Notes: generated from the letters alone by a model not told the origin. A DNA stretch of 64,000 nucleotides from Glossina fuscipes (GCF_014805625.2 NW_023998415.1:37487829-37551828); one strand, 5' to 3'. Numbered from the stretch's first letter, positions 36,345 through 49,224 are shown. Program-made: numbers and translations.

Positions 36345-36416
36345 AAGAGTGAGAGCGAGAGTGAGAGAGAGAGAAGGAAAGAGTGAGAGTGAGAGAGAGA
36401 GAGAGAGAGAGAGAAA
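36286..36416. repeat. Long (GA)n purine tract
   Basis: About 130 bases of almost pure purine, mainly GA with scattered AAG and GTGA interruptions. It is followed by more purine-rich DNA and an AGAT run near 36496-36509. Confidence 0.95.
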
Positions 36417-36539
36417 CAGGGACAGGAAGACAGAAAAAAGAGAGTGAAAGAGACAGGAAGAGAAAGATGTGTATATCTATATACTTATGCATATAGATAG
36501 ATAGATAGAGAGAGGGAAAGAGAAACGAGTAGAATTGAG

Positions 36540-37315
36540 TTATAATACTAGTGCATTACTTAATAGCCGTTGAACTTAATGTGAATGAGTTTAGCTTCAA
36601 TACTTTGGTGAATGGATAGACAGGTTGCTTTTTTTAAATACAAATCATTATATAATAAGTTCGAATGTTATATTAGCAAAGCTCATGTAGATGAAAGAAA
36701 GCTTCAAGGATTCTTCTTTTCGCTTACTTTTCACTTACTTAGTCACTGCATAGCAAAGTAGTTAAGAAGCGCGGCTGTTCAGTCAGCATACTCAGGTTCA
36801 GCTCCCAGTGCTATCATATCGTAATTGCGATTGGTTTGGTTGCAGATATAGTGAGTGTTTGGTCAGTATATTAGTTCTTTCATTTAGCTTTTCAAACGTA
36901 AAGTGATAGGAAAAGAAATTGGAACCAAGAAAAAAAAGTCCATGTTATTTAAAAGCAAAATTCTTAAAATTTTTTTTTGACCATAATAGTGTTGCGATAA
37001 ATGGCAACTTATAGTTTCTAAATCATATATATTTCAGCACGAGTTGTGGATTTTCACTACTCTTTACTAAAAACAGATATACTTCATTGAAATTAACAAA
37101 CAATACTATGAACGCGCGCTCACAACACATTGTGGAATTGGTAATGTGCCGCTGCAAAATTTGAACATTACTAACCTTTATACATGACCGTATATCGACT
37201 TACCATAAAGTTTCCATAGAGTAAAGTGATTGTATATATAATGATATGCTCAGAAGAATAGCGGTTCTTGCAAAAATTATTATACCACAGGCAATTAAAT
37301 GACAAGATTTTCTGA
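36540..37315. other. AT-rich spacer, no gene seen
   Basis: The segment at 36765-36830 (CTCAGGTTCAGCTCCCAGTG) faintly recalls a tRNA T-arm but no cloverleaf can be built. Nothing else was recognised. Confidence 0.4.
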
Positions 37316-37319
37316 TTGC

Positions 37320-37840
37320 TCTAATAAAATTCAAACGAAAATATGCTACGCGAATAAATTCCAGAATATTCTGAACTATTGAGCAATGTTCTAGAATATT
37401 CTAAAGTATATTCTAAACTAAAATATCTCATACGTGACGTGAAAAGTTGCTGAACTACGTTAAATGTATGAACAATAAGTAAATTAAAGATAAATTATTC
37501 CTAAAATGCAACTCTTTTTTAATATTAAAAATTGTCTGCATATTTCTTAATATGAATATTTTATATGCAATTGGTGGGTATAAAATTTCAAATTCTTCAA
37601 TACCTAATAAATAAACGAAGGAAAGGAAATCATATTTTCTACTTTCCTACTGTTCGCATATACACACTTATCTCTATACTATAGCGCATATTCACATAAA
37701 AACACAGATTTAAATGTCCTTCTGCTTTACAATCGTTTGAGAGAATTCGATGTCATATCAAGGCACTATTAAGAGAATCCGTGCCCATACAAATAACGTG
37801 AACGCAAGAGCAAGCAGCCAAAGTGCTGTGTTTCAAACAC
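37320..37840 (-). repeat. Family F repeat, copy 4, with inner extension
   Basis: 37625-37840 is the F unit on the minus strand (TTCCTACTGTTCGCATATAC, CTATAGCGCATATTCACATA, AAGAGAATCCGTGCCCATAC). 37320-37620 is an inner extension shared with 63200-63530 (AGAATATTCTAAA motifs, AATAAGTAAATT, TTGGTGGGTATAAAATTTCA). Confidence 0.65.
37358..37402. promoter_or_regulatory. Two heat-shock-element-like sites
   Basis: ATTCCAGAATATTCT (37358-37372) and GTTCTAGAATATTCT (37388-37402) each contain three perfect alternating nTTCn/nGAAn pentamers, the canonical binding unit of heat shock factor. They lie 15 bp apart inside a family F repeat. Function is not shown. Confidence 0.3.
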
Positions 37841-37844
37841 ATTT

Positions 37845-38960
37845 GACAGTAAAAATAAAGTCTACAAAAAAAGCAAAAGCTAAAAAAATAGTGATTGTTA
37901 TTTCCGCTTATCGGAACGGAAATTGGCTAAGGGTGAAAACAACTCTAACTGCCTAAAAAAAAGCGTTTTCGTGCCAATATTTCTTGGATGGAATAAAAAT
38001 ATAATAAACACATAATATGCAAGTATTAAAAGTAGCATTTAAGTCTTAGAAGAAAATATATATTCTTGAAAAAATATTAAAATATGAGAGCCATTCTCGC
38101 AAGGCATCTTCAATTTAAGCTGCTCTCCGCCGCTCAGTTTAACTGGTCCACATTTTAATCTAAAAAAAAAAAAAGAAAAAAAAACACTTAATCTACCATC
38201 TAGTGAAATAATGCGGATTTTAAAAACATTGATTTTTATACGATTAGTTCGTATTCGGATGAAAATGTGCACCTTTTTCGAAAAAAGACAATTTTTGGTT
38301 AATAAATAAATTAAATTGTCAAAGAGAAATTTGTTGGTTTGGATTTCAATCTAAAAAACAGCACACGCTATTTAAATGTGTCTTACAACATTTAAAACCA
38401 AGAAAGGAAAGCCAACGAACTCGTAAAAAATGCGATTGAAAAAGTTACCTGAAGCGATAATGATGCACTACTAACAAAGCAGCTCATATCAGCGATTGTA
38501 ACTCAGATTGTTTAGAAACTTTTATCGGCATTCAAAAGTCACTAGAGTTAAAGGGGGACTGCAAAATTAATTGAAAACTTATTAAAACTAAATTTAATGT
38601 GAAATTTCTTTGACGTGGGTACAAGAAGTTGTTGAACCAAAATCTCGAAGAGTAGTAAGTCTTGGAATTTATTTATTTAATAATCGTCGTAAGCTACAAC
38701 CATAAATATTGTGAATTGTTGTGCAGTTGTTCATTTCGGAACTATTGAAGAAACTATCAGATAAATTGCAAAGCATTTATAAAATCATCTTTTACGTGTA
38801 GGAAGAAAATAATTTGAAGAAAATTTATTATTATTATTATTATAAATTTAGCCAGAAAATAAATTTTAAGAGTAAAGTGTTAAAGCACTAGCATCTAGAG
38901 CTTTCGGTTTTATTAAAAACCTTACCGCACTTAAGATTTGAGTTCGCGATTCCAACGGTT
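37845..38960. other. AT-rich spacer, no gene seen
   Basis: No family match was found. A (TTA)n run lies near 38827-38843. Confidence 0.45.
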
Positions 38961-38964
38961 TAAA

Positions 38965-39350
38965 AGGGGGGTATGAATTGACTGAAAAAGCCATTTTTGG
39001 CCAATTGATGCAAGAGTTGTCCAGGATACACTGTTGCAGTTCGAATGGGTAGTTCTGACACTCCCAGCGCAGTCACCAGACAAGGCGTTTTCTGATTACC
39101 ACTTGTTCAAATCGGTACAGAATAGCTTGGCTGGCACACGGGTCCCTTAAGTTGAAGAAGTGCGAAAATGGTTCGGTGGATGGATCGCTGCCAAAACAAT
39201 ATAAGTTCTCTTCACATTATATCGCCATGTTCCCAAAAATATTGTAAAATGTTCTAGAAAATAATGGAAAATATTCTGATTACTCAATTTTCCGCAATAA
39301 ATGACTTTTTTCAAGCGAAAAAGTGATGAAAAGTGTTTTTGCAAACACTT
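38965..39350 (+). mobile_element. Internally deleted mariner
   Basis: The start reads YELTEKAIF, the linker block seen in the mariner at 19650. It jumps directly to the 3' part of the transposase, with LLQFEWVVLTLPAQSPDKAF, SDYHLFKSVQNSLAGTR and then EEVRKWFGGWIAAK, reached through small frameshifts. The central catalytic region is missing. It keeps the 3' stretch ending ATGGAAAATATTCTGATTAC, which matches the first copy (ATGGAAAATATTTTGCTTAA). It is a non-autonomous deletion derivative of the same family. Confidence 0.75.
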
Positions 39351-39354
39351 AATA

Positions 39355-41890
39355 TAATGTTTTTGTTGTAATGCACTAGTAAGCGGATGTTTAAAAACCC
39401 GCCAAAATTATTTCAATATTTACTTTTACTAAGTGCTAAAAATTCTTTGTAGAAAAACATGTTCAGCAAGTATGTGACGATGTGTGCGCTTGAAAAAAGC
39501 TCTGTGTTAACGTTGCATATAATTAATACTATTTACATATATTATAGAAACAAATATATTATAGAAACAAAACAACAATATAGCAGCGAATGGCAACACT
39601 CACAATATAATCAACAGTTTATCTGTTTGTGTTTAAGCCTCTTATATATAAATATAGTTTGATGTCAACATTTTATGTTATTTATTTGCATACTTGCACA
39701 TTTGACCTTCAGCAGATTATTGCAGTGGGGTGTGTAACCTCTCCTATAAGCTTAGGCATATGCGCACGCGCAAATGCAAACTTAAAGTTCAATTGAAAAA
39801 TTCAAAAAAAAAATTAAAAACAATTTCGATTTTCTTTACTCTTTTCTGATTTTTTCAATGGCATATTATATGTTTGCGCACCACTAACGATCTCTATTCG
39901 ATCTCCACACCAAATAGACAATGTTTGTTGCAAATTGTTAACTTTACTTTGAACAAAGTTATCGAAGAAAATATTATCCACAGTTTATTAAAAGTTTCAA
40001 GAAACCCGGCTGCTGTTTTTTTTTTTATCAACAATCCGCATCTAGCTATGAACGTTCACTTTGACTTTGTTGATCTGTCCTTATTTTACTGGGAAATATT
40101 GAGAGATCATATTTTATGTAACACATCAACGTTATGCAGAAATATTACGATTGAAGGAATAACTTATCCTTAAAATGTTACTGATGATGTTCTATTCTTA
40201 TCGTGCCCAAGTGAATCGTATTAAATCGAAATCATAACATATAAGTGAGAAAGTAAATGATGGACAATAATTTGGAAACTATAAATAAATGAAAAACCTC
40301 TGAAAATATTTACTGGGTCCAATTACAATAACCTCGACGGGTCGAATGACATTTTTAAGGTAAATAAAAAATTCCATTTTATACACGAATCGATGAATGC
40401 ATAAAATACAAGTCAAGGTGTATTATGTATGCACTTGCTTACTTGGTGATTTATTTAGAAAATTTTTTTTCTCAAATGGTTTTCCCCATTTGGCGTTGTT
40501 GTTGCTTTATATTTTACACGGCTTGGTTCGTGTCCTCTCATTCATTTTCAACTGTTACGTTTTCTATTATTTTCTTCGTGTTAGTTAGTGTATGTATATG
40601 TACGCGAAAGTTTGTGCATTTACATATGGTAAAACTACGTGTTAAAGAGTTCGTAAACTTGAAGTATGAATGGCACATGAATCTAGGTACAGCAAGAGCA
40701 CGAAACTTGGTGCCCCCATATGTGTGTGTATACAATATCTTTCCGTTTTGAGGGTATCGCAAGGTCACTCATATGTTTTTCTTATGATATCAGTTTGTTC
40801 CTCTCCCCAAAATGATTAGAAGTTGAATTCATGTTTATTTAAAGCTAAGCATAAAATAACTGAAAAATTATTTCCAGTTGAAAAACATAATTTTATCTAT
40901 ATACAGATTATAAAGAAAATTATAGTTCGTCTTCACATTCTCTTTAGACTTTTCAAACTATTCCAAGTTGATTGTGTGCTTCCTTTATTTATGTGGTAAG
41001 TACGTTCTCCGTCAGATGGCATGAAATAGAAAATTTGGAAAACTATAAGAATATAAATTAAGCTGCGAGCTAAGCAAAGACAATGCGAGATTTTGTTTAC
41101 TATAATTATGTAAAATGATATATTATGAGGAATGCGTGTGCAAAACATAAAAGAGATATCAGACCACTCAATAAGTCTCTGATCTGGCTCGTATATGGCG
41201 AGACTTTGGACAGACGTACATGATTTCTGGATAGTGTCAACTTTCGTGTCAAAGTTTCATGATATTTCGACTATTGGGTTTACACGTATTTCTAAATTCA
41301 ATTGAATCAAAATTTTATGCCGACTTAATAGGTCCGTGTTAGGTACCGGGCTGACTTTTATTAACAGAAGACCAAATCTAGCAAAATCTCATTCTTCATC
41401 CCACACGCAAAGCACATCTACTGATGCGACGCTTATGAATTGAAAATCTTTATGTACCGTCATAACAAATAAGCATAAATAAAGAGCATAAAACGTTATT
41501 TTAAATTGAGCTGAAATCCGTTTTATATTGTGTGCGTGATGTACGTGGTTCGAGAAATTGCAGAATAATATTTACATATAAGCATACATATATCTTTTTC
41601 TAACCGCTTCATTTATGTTTCATTTTTTTTTTTTTTCCTTGCAAGTTATACTGCAAATGTTTGCCAACTGTGCGCGCGCGCGCAGTGGTCGTATTTTTCC
41701 CTTTGTGTGTATAAATTTTGTAATTATTTTCTATATTATTGTTTTAAACGGTGTAAGGCCTAAATAATTGTTGTAAAAATTGATCTTTATCGAAATTTAC
41801 TTGTCATTTGTATTCATCGAATTGTTTTTGCATATTGATATCATTTTGTTTTTTGCGGTCAGCACTTGGTGTTCTCGTCAGAATTGTTTT
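39355..41890. other. AT-rich non-coding DNA
   Basis: Contains overlapping chance frames at 40397-40768 and a (GC)n run at 41670-41684. No gene or transposon was recognised. Confidence 0.45.
41670..41684. repeat. Short (GC)n alternating run
   Basis: TGCGCGCGCGCGCAG is an alternating purine-pyrimidine tract in otherwise AT-rich DNA, of the kind that can adopt Z-form. Confidence 0.8.
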
Positions 41891-41894
41891 TGCT

Positions 41895-42030
41895 GCTTTT
41901 ATACCCATCATCGAAGGATGAGGGGTATATTCAGTTTGCCAAAACGTTTGTAACACCCAGAAGGAAACATCAGAGATCCCGCAAAGTACATATATTCTTG
42001 ATCAGCGTCCAATTCTAAAACTTTTACTTT
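41895..42030 (-). repeat. Family A fragment
   Basis: The minus-strand end of family A: TATACCCATCATCGAAGGAT, AAAACGTTTGTAACACCCAG and ACATATATTCTTGATCAGCG. Beyond 42030 the match is lost. Confidence 0.65.
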
Positions 42031-42559
42031 CAAAATTCTCGTATTAGGGCGTCTCCTCCTAATAGCCGCATTCAGTCTAAGCCTCAGAAAAATATAAACA
42101 AAAATCCCTTTCGTCAAAACTGGTACCGTATACCTCAAGTGATAACATAAAAAGTTACCTTGCTGTAAAAGCCTCGTCTATTAATCGTAGAAGTGTTCAC
42201 ATTTCACCTCAGACCAGAGCTACCTGTATCTGTAAAAAGTTATTTTCGACTGAAACTATTGAAATTTTGTTAAATAAGTCTTTGCGGCTGTTAAAATTCT
42301 TAATAAAAGAATTTGTGTCGCGGGATAGGCTTCGCAACACTAATTTCATACTTCCTCTACCTGCAAACAACCGAATGTTTCCTCAGACTCCGTAAATTAT
42401 CATTTACCAAAATGTTAGGAGTCTAAATTCAAAAATTCGGTCTACTTAGCTACTTAGCTAAATTCAGCGAACACTGAGTTATCCTGCTTCACCTTTTATT
42501 GATACCTAGCTTAAGTGGGATCTCCTAGCTTAAGTGGGGAACCTTTCTCTGACACTTCC

Positions 42560-44830
42560 CATGTGTTCACAAAAGCGGTGTTTCAATTGCCATGTTCGTT
42601 GCTTTTCCTTCCCATCCGTTTGAATTTCCAACGCTTCCCGACGTCGAATTTATTTTCACTTGTGTGAAAGGGAGTAATAAACATTTATATATAACTTGTT
42701 CTTACATTCCTCCAAATGAGAATGTTACCATTTGTAAGAGACATGCTGCATGCAACTTAGTCTTATCTCTAACACTACAGGTTGTATGGTCCCCGCTTCA
42801 ACGTCTGAGAGCGCTAGTGTATTTTTCAATGGATTATTTGACCGAAACTTACATCAATTCAATCATACTCCTAATTGTAATGGTAGACTGTTAGATCTTT
42901 GCTTTGTTGTAACAGTTGTCCACTTTTTAATTTACCTGAGGGGACGCATCATCCAGCAATTTAGATTTGACTGCTGCGAATACGGAAATCACAATATGTT
43001 CGTGCTATAGTATAATAAATCTGGCTATTTCTGCTTCCGTTCCGATCAGACAACCGTCCCTTTAAAGCATTTGCATGTCATACTTCAGCAAAGTAATTAA
43101 ATGCTTTAAAAATAGGAAAATCAACTTTTCAAAAAATACATGAGAAGTGGATCTGCTTACGATTATTTCGTTTAGTCTTTGGAGAGGTAGAATAGGATAC
43201 GCACTTCTTAGTAATCCTAAATAATTTTATAAATTTGTCAACTGTAAATGAAGAATGTCCGTATGTCTCTCTTAATGGCTCTGAGTCCTCTAGTAAGATC
43301 GAAATCTCGAATTTCTTTGCTGAATATTTTCGTCGAAATTTCTCTATTGCTGGTTCCGTTTTAGCTGGTATTTATCCAGATTAAATCATCAACTCGATCT
43401 CGATTTCGTATTTAGCCATTTCAGATAGACACATATTATCAAGTTGAAGGTAACTTAAATATAGTTGTGCCCCTGGAACTGGTGGCATTTCATTATCAAA
43501 ATGATTAATTTTTCTTTCAAAACGGGTGTTTTCCTTTGGTGGTGCAAGAGCAGCTTCGTTATTCCAATTCACAATGGTCGAAGCAGATGTCTGGTTGAGA
43601 ACTATATAGAGGCATTGGCAAATCAAGTGTCTTAACTAAATTGTTTGCAAGAACCTTTACATAGAAATTAGTGTTCGATATCAAATCTTACATATCTCCA
43701 TTTCAACATGACTTTCTAAAAGCAAGGTCAACCGTTACGAACCTCCTACAATTCGCTTGTCATGTTTGCAAGCCTTCCTGTAGTGTCTCTCGCACGGATG
43801 TCACATAGACTGATTCTAGTAAGGCGTTTGACTTGGTTAGCCATAAATTATTAATCTTTGAACTTCAGGCCTCTGGCTTCTCTTATCGTTTAAGGTTCTG
43901 TTTATTTCCATCACCTTTAATCAATTCTCCGTGACATCAGGTGTCTCTCAAGATAGCCCCGTAGAATCGTTCTTCTTCATCCCTTACATTAAAGATTTCC
44001 CTTCGCTGATCCAATCCAGCCATACCTTACGTACACATGCCAACTGTGTTAAATTGTTGTCTTTCTTTTCCATGGTTTGCTTCATGGATAGGGATTTTAT
44101 TCGATCATAGGGACCGTTTGAATTTGCACGTTGATCACACTTTAAGTAAAGCCAAGTCAGTGCTTGGTGTGATAACAGATAGTTCAAATTTTAAAAGAAA
44201 TTAAATATTTTCGGTTTGAGTTCTCAAGAATATCTTCTGTCTATTTTTATTTTTAATAAAAATATAATAAATATTTAATAAAAAATTCAAAAAATCATTT
44301 CAACAACATGCGATGAACAAAGTATTTAAACAACAACATAGTGCATATAAACAAATGGGTAAACAATGTATCCTACAGGTGGCCTAAACAGTTTGACGAC
44401 CCTTACGTTTCAAAAAGCCTATGTATGAGCTTAGTGAAACCAATACTTGAGTGTATCTATTGTGCGGTCCTCTTCCTATAGGTATTATGTAGGTTCAACA
44501 GAATCCGTTCAAAAGCAATTCCTGCTCTTCGTCCTTAGCAATTTTGGGTTGTGAACCAACGCTTGCCTCTTTGCCTCCTTATGAAAATAGATTGCTTTTG
44601 TTAGTCTTAACGCAGCCATTTGAGAAACGTGAATTTATTCTTGGTGTCTTCTTCTTTATTTACTAAGTGGAACGTACTATAAATTCGCCGATGAAATGTT
44701 TTTCTAGGAAATTTAATTTCACAACGCTTAGTCAAAGTAGAATTCTTTGGAATTGAATTGAAATATCGGTTTCTTTAAAATCTATCAAGTCCGCGTATTG
44801 CCCATGTCGTAACTAGATGGGCTTTTAATC
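42560..44830 (+). mobile_element. Decayed Jockey-like LINE
   Basis: A plus-strand ORF2 is readable in pieces. 42592-42900 is the endonuclease domain: VEFIFTCVKGSNKHLYITCS and YIPPNENVT, then in another frame a GRLLDLCFVV block (usually N-G-R-x-L-D-L). The G-D-F-N core between them is deleted. Around 43530-43570 the RT text SSFVIPIHN appears (usual form: P-I-H-K). Near 43805-43885 TDSSKAFDLVSHKLLIFELQ is the RT palm motif with its Asp replaced in part. Near 43950 a VSQDSPVES-like stretch stands where SGVPQGS is expected. The conserved tail LEYIVWC-like segment lies near 44440-44480. Frequent stops and deletions make it dead. Confidence 0.75.
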
Positions 44831-44834
44831 TTGA

Positions 44835-46240
44835 TATCTTCGTAGGATTCGAAAATTGTACTACATTTTCTCGCCATTAGTGGTTGGCAAGCTTTTGCAC
44901 GTTTGCGACGGTCTGCAAGTTCATCTTCAACTCAAATTCGCGCTGCCTGTGGGTGTGCCCATGAGTTGTTTAGTGCGTATGCTTTTTGTTTTTTTCTTCT
45001 CTCTGTTTATTTATACATTGAATTTTGTTATTTTTATTTTCTTGTATTTTTTTTTTTTAAACACTTTGTAAGAGTTATACTTACCAATACTTAGCATAAG
45101 ATTTATTTCTAAGAGCCAATTAAATTCAGCCGTTAATTTGTTTTCGCTGAGTTTCATATGCAGATAAAACGTAAATAAATAAATAAATAAATAAATAACT
45201 AAAAGCAAATGAGCAGATAATTCGTACATGCCATATACTCAATGTGATCATGTATCATGCATTCGTGCGTACTTTAGGACATTTATTTACGATTTAATAA
45301 TCATTATTTTGCGGAAAAGACGAAGCGAAGCTAATTATTAATGTGTAAATGGTGTTAGGTAAAATAATTTCAAAAAGTTTTAAATATTCTTGTATGTGTA
45401 GTGAATGCTATTAAAGAAGGAAATTCTCACTCTTCACACTAGGAGTGGACTATTAATCTATTTTTATAGGACTTGGTCTGAAATTATTTATGCGTTTTGA
45501 AATAAATATGGTTTTCTTTACTAAAATTTGATCTTGAATTTAATCGAATTAAAATTTCATTCTATTTTTAATTTATGCCTTAAAAGTATGTAGCGTAGCT
45601 AGAGGAGATAGTTTCAAGTTTAGTTCAACTTAGTTAAGTTACCGAAAGTATCGGAAACCAGCATGTTACGATGTCTTCTAATTTCCTGTATAATGCCGAA
45701 AGCGTCTTTACTTCCCGTTACGAAATGTTTCTTTATTGATCACTGACGGCGGTTCACAAATAACGTCAACCTAGACGCAATTTCTAATCAATCTTCGATC
45801 TTGAAAGTTTCGGATGACCATCTACGACTACTCCTTTAATTCTTGCACTAAAATATTATAATTGTAAGCGTTTTAGAGGCTGTAGTCATTAATTAATAGT
45901 TTTACAGGTGCTCTATTTAAAGCAACAACAAAAATTCGAAATGCTAAACTTGAATTGAGTTCAACAGTTCAATTGAGCTGAGGGACGTGTACAGTGGCTA
46001 TTATGTCATTCGGGCTGAATCGTATTTTAGCAAGAATACGCAACTAGTTTGCAAAAGATGCTTCCTTGGAAATGACTTTTTTTACTTGCAGCACTTTAGC
46101 AACTCAAACAGAAATTATTGATATACTAATGAATCTTATGAAGGGCTTCTAATTAGCCTAGTGGCAGGACCTCCGGCTCGCACCCACGTTGTACAACTAT
46201 TTATCATTCTCACGGTGAAGTGCTGACCTAATCTCTTTGC
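44835..46240. other. AT-rich spacer with (AAAT)n
   Basis: Contains an (AAAT)n run at about 45171-45198. No gene was recognised. Confidence 0.45.
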
Positions 46241-46244
46241 TTAC

Positions 46245-46384
46245 AAAAAAGACAGGAATCCAAAGAGAGTTTCAGACAATTAGGCGAAATTTCTCCAAGA
46301 GCTAAGGGAAACGTCTCTTTGTGACCATCATCGAATGGGGGAACAAATTCTTTTCGACTGCCACGCCAATTAAGAATAGCTTCA
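46245..46384 (-). other. Candidate internal coding exon, unrecognised
   Basis: On the minus strand a long pyrimidine tract ending CCTTTTGAAAG is followed by 140 bases open in one frame. They encode EAILNWRGSRKEFVPPFDDG, then HKETFPLALGEISPNCLKLS and LDSCLF, and end at a GTAAGC donor. Codon choice is unlike the AT-rich surroundings. Both splice sites are good, entry phase 2 and exit phase 1. No partner exon was found and no family is recognised, so the case is an exon of an unseen host gene or an old insertion. Confidence 0.35.
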
Positions 46385-46389
46385 CTTTC

Positions 46390-47203
46390 AAAAGGCAAAA
46401 AAAAAGAAAAGAAGTTTAGCCTCACATCTTACATACATGGGAACGAATTTGTTTTTTGTTGTGCAGCACTCAGAAAGAATTGAGATAAACGTACCTTTAA
46501 TTATACGATTTATAAAGTTTTTCTGATTCGATTTAAGCCTGACTGACCGTTTGTGCATATATTAATGAAATTTGGTGCATTGTCTTATTTTGACCCAAGA
46601 GCGAACGCTATTGAAAATAGCTGGGATTGGATCACTTCTCCTGTAAGGCCGTATCTTGCATAATCGATCTATAAATAACTAAAGAGTGGTGTAAGGTACT
46701 TTTACTTGTTTTATTTTTAAGAAAAATTTTCCGCAACAGTGGAGTATAATTTTCTTATTTAATCCTACTTTTGCTAAAGATATAATTTCAATACTTCACA
46801 TACATATTGTACCCAAACATAATTTCTAACGTCTACCATATTTTGTGTTAAAACCTAAATATTAGAAAAGAATTTATTGAGGTTGGATAAAATTCCATTT
46901 CATATTTTCACAATAGAATAGCAACTATCTGCCAATTTTATGCACTCACTACATATGCAGTCTTAAAGTGTAAAAAAAATTAAATATATTTTTTAAAAAC
47001 TTCTTAGCATATTACCTTTGTCCAGCTATATATAATGTACACATAAATATCTACATAATGCATTATAATGGGTTTTCTGTGATTGTAAGATTATTATCTC
47101 GGCTGTGGTCTCGTGTACGCATGTGGAAACACCTTGCATAAAAACCTACTCAAAAGATATCAGAAAAAAAAATATTTATATCTTGTAAATGTCAATTTTA
47201 ATA

Positions 47204-47248
<45 letters not shown>

Positions 47249-48730
47249 ACTATATTTGTATGTGAAACCTAAAGAAAAAAAGGAGAAACTCAGTCCAAAG
47301 AACACAGAGAACTAAACCTTAAAATCGATCAAATGTAGGCTAAAAAATTTAAAAAAAATTTTTTTCATTTGACTTGCTTTAAACCGCATTCGTTGGCCAT
47401 GATCGCCCAAGCGTAGATGAATGCAAATGATACTAATGTTGATAAATTTTGTGCGTGTACGTTTGTATATGTATATGCGTGCATTTGAGTTAGCAGCGTA
47501 GATATGTATGTATGTGCTTTTAAATCATACGATCGCCAATCAATGTAATTGATGCCATTCTATTCCATTAGTTGTCGTTGCACGTATTGAAACAATTGAT
47601 TTCCGTCACATTGATTAAAGATACAAAAAAAGTGGAATTTTTATACTATAAATAAATTATTGAGGTATTATGATAACCGACATATGAGCTTTTTAACATA
47701 CATTTTAATTAATATATACACTTGGGCCTCAACAAAATGCATAAATATATATATATATATATATATATGTAGAACCAAATACAAAGCTAATTCGCACGCA
47801 TATCATATGAAATGCATAGGAACGCTAGGATCTAATTTTAGTGGGATTCTTTCATAAAGTTATGAATATTAGCTTACGAAAAAATTTCATCGTTTCTTAC
47901 ATATTTAAAGAGAAGATATATATTTTTTGCTGCCTTCAGAGATAAGTATTATGCTATATTTTCCTATACGCTTCCATAAAATGCGTAAATTTTAATTGTT
48001 GAACAACTGGCGACACTATGTAGTTAAGATTCGATTTTCAAAATGCTAGACTAGATAGAAGACAAAATTATATAAAATTAAGAGAGAATTTAATGGTAGG
48101 CATGGGCACAAGTTACACTTGAATATGCAAAAAAGAGCACTGCTTAATTTCTCAAAGAATCTGAAAATTTAAATATATTTTCATCGTAGATCGTTAGCCT
48201 GCGTCACTGATAAAGGAAGAGTAGATTATGATGGCAGAAATAGAAAAGAAAAAAAATGCTTGATGAATGATGGGCGTTTAAGATTCGCCGCAGGTCTTCT
48301 ATAGTTTTTTCAATATTTTTTTTTTGTTAAAATTAATCTGGGATCAATAAAATGTTGCCTTTCCCTGAACGCTGTTGACGTTTCAAGGCACTTAGCTATT
48401 AATTCATTAAAAATCGCTTTGAAAAATGCTTCAACGATTATCCTTCCTCCTCTCTTGACACCATGAATTACTGTGCTCTCCATCAGTGACACAAAATAAT
48501 TGAAATTAATATGAAATCATATTTATTATGAAAATCTTAACAGCAAGTTTAGGGCAAGGAACTTTGACTGCATTTCAAGTTTAGTTAGCTTCTGACAAAA
48601 GTCATGCTTGAATATGCTTAAAAAAGCCTTTAATACCGGCTTGAATGAAGTGTTTTGAATCTATTCAAAGAACACATGTCTTGCAAAGATGTTGAAAGAA
48701 ATCGCCTCTAAACATCTTAAATAAATTAAA
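46390..48730. other. AT-rich non-coding DNA
   Basis: Contains TA runs at 47207-47245 and near 47747-47767. A short minus-strand open frame at 48310-48492 (STVIHGVKRGGRIIVEAFFK) has protein-like text but no family or splice support. Confidence 0.45.
47207..47245. repeat. (TA)n microsatellite
   Basis: About 38 bases of perfect alternating TA. Confidence 0.95.
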
Positions 48731-48734
48731 AATA

Positions 48735-49220
48735 AAAAGATTATAATCGGCTGTGGCCGAGTTTTCTTCACTGAGTAATGCGCCTTTTTTTTCATGTACG
48801 GTCTGGCTCATTTTCAGTACCATTTTGCATTTCAATGCTGTTGCTAAACTTGAAGGCAGTCAGGATAATATTAATCATAGACATTACATAGAGGGGAAGG
48901 CGGAAAGACGAAAATGTTTAAAGCAATTCAAAATTGTATGTTGATCAAGAGTATATATGTATATATAAACATATATATATATATACTTTAAAAGATCTCT
49001 GAAGCTGATCTGGTAACCGTTTTGGCGAGAGGAATATAACCCTGTCGTGCCGTGGTGGCTCAAATCCTCGCTCATTACTTATCAACACAAATAGACATGC
49101 GATAAAAATTCCCAACTGAAAAAATTGGCCACGCCCACCTAAGAGATGGATAAGATAAATTACGGTAAAACTGATGGGTATAAAAGACTCGATCACAGTG
49201 GAATATAATTTTTTTCTTCT
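48735..49220 (+). mobile_element. Short family A element with inverted ends
   Basis: The left end, TATAATCGGCTGTGGCCGAG, and the right end, GACTCGATCACAGTGGAATA, are imperfect inverted copies. Between them are family A landmarks in plus orientation (ACATTACATAGAGGGGAAGG, GTATGTTGATCAAGAGTATA, GATCTCTGAAGCTGATCTGG). The element is about 480 bp, shorter than the copy at 27.8 kb. No coding sequence. Confidence 0.55.
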
Positions 49221-49224
49221 TTAG

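Noticed and set aside
36241..36492. Arg/Glu-rich and Leu/Ser-rich open frames
   Set aside because: They are translations of the (GA)n tract.
36760..36835. tRNA-like GGTTCAGCTCC string
   Set aside because: No acceptor stem, D-arm or anticodon arm can be folded around it.
46145..46200. tRNA-like GCCTAGTGGCAGGAC string
   Set aside because: The T-arm consensus and a matching acceptor stem are missing.
48310..48492. Minus-strand 60-codon frame with protein-like text
   Set aside because: No splice sites, start context or recognised domain; too short to call.
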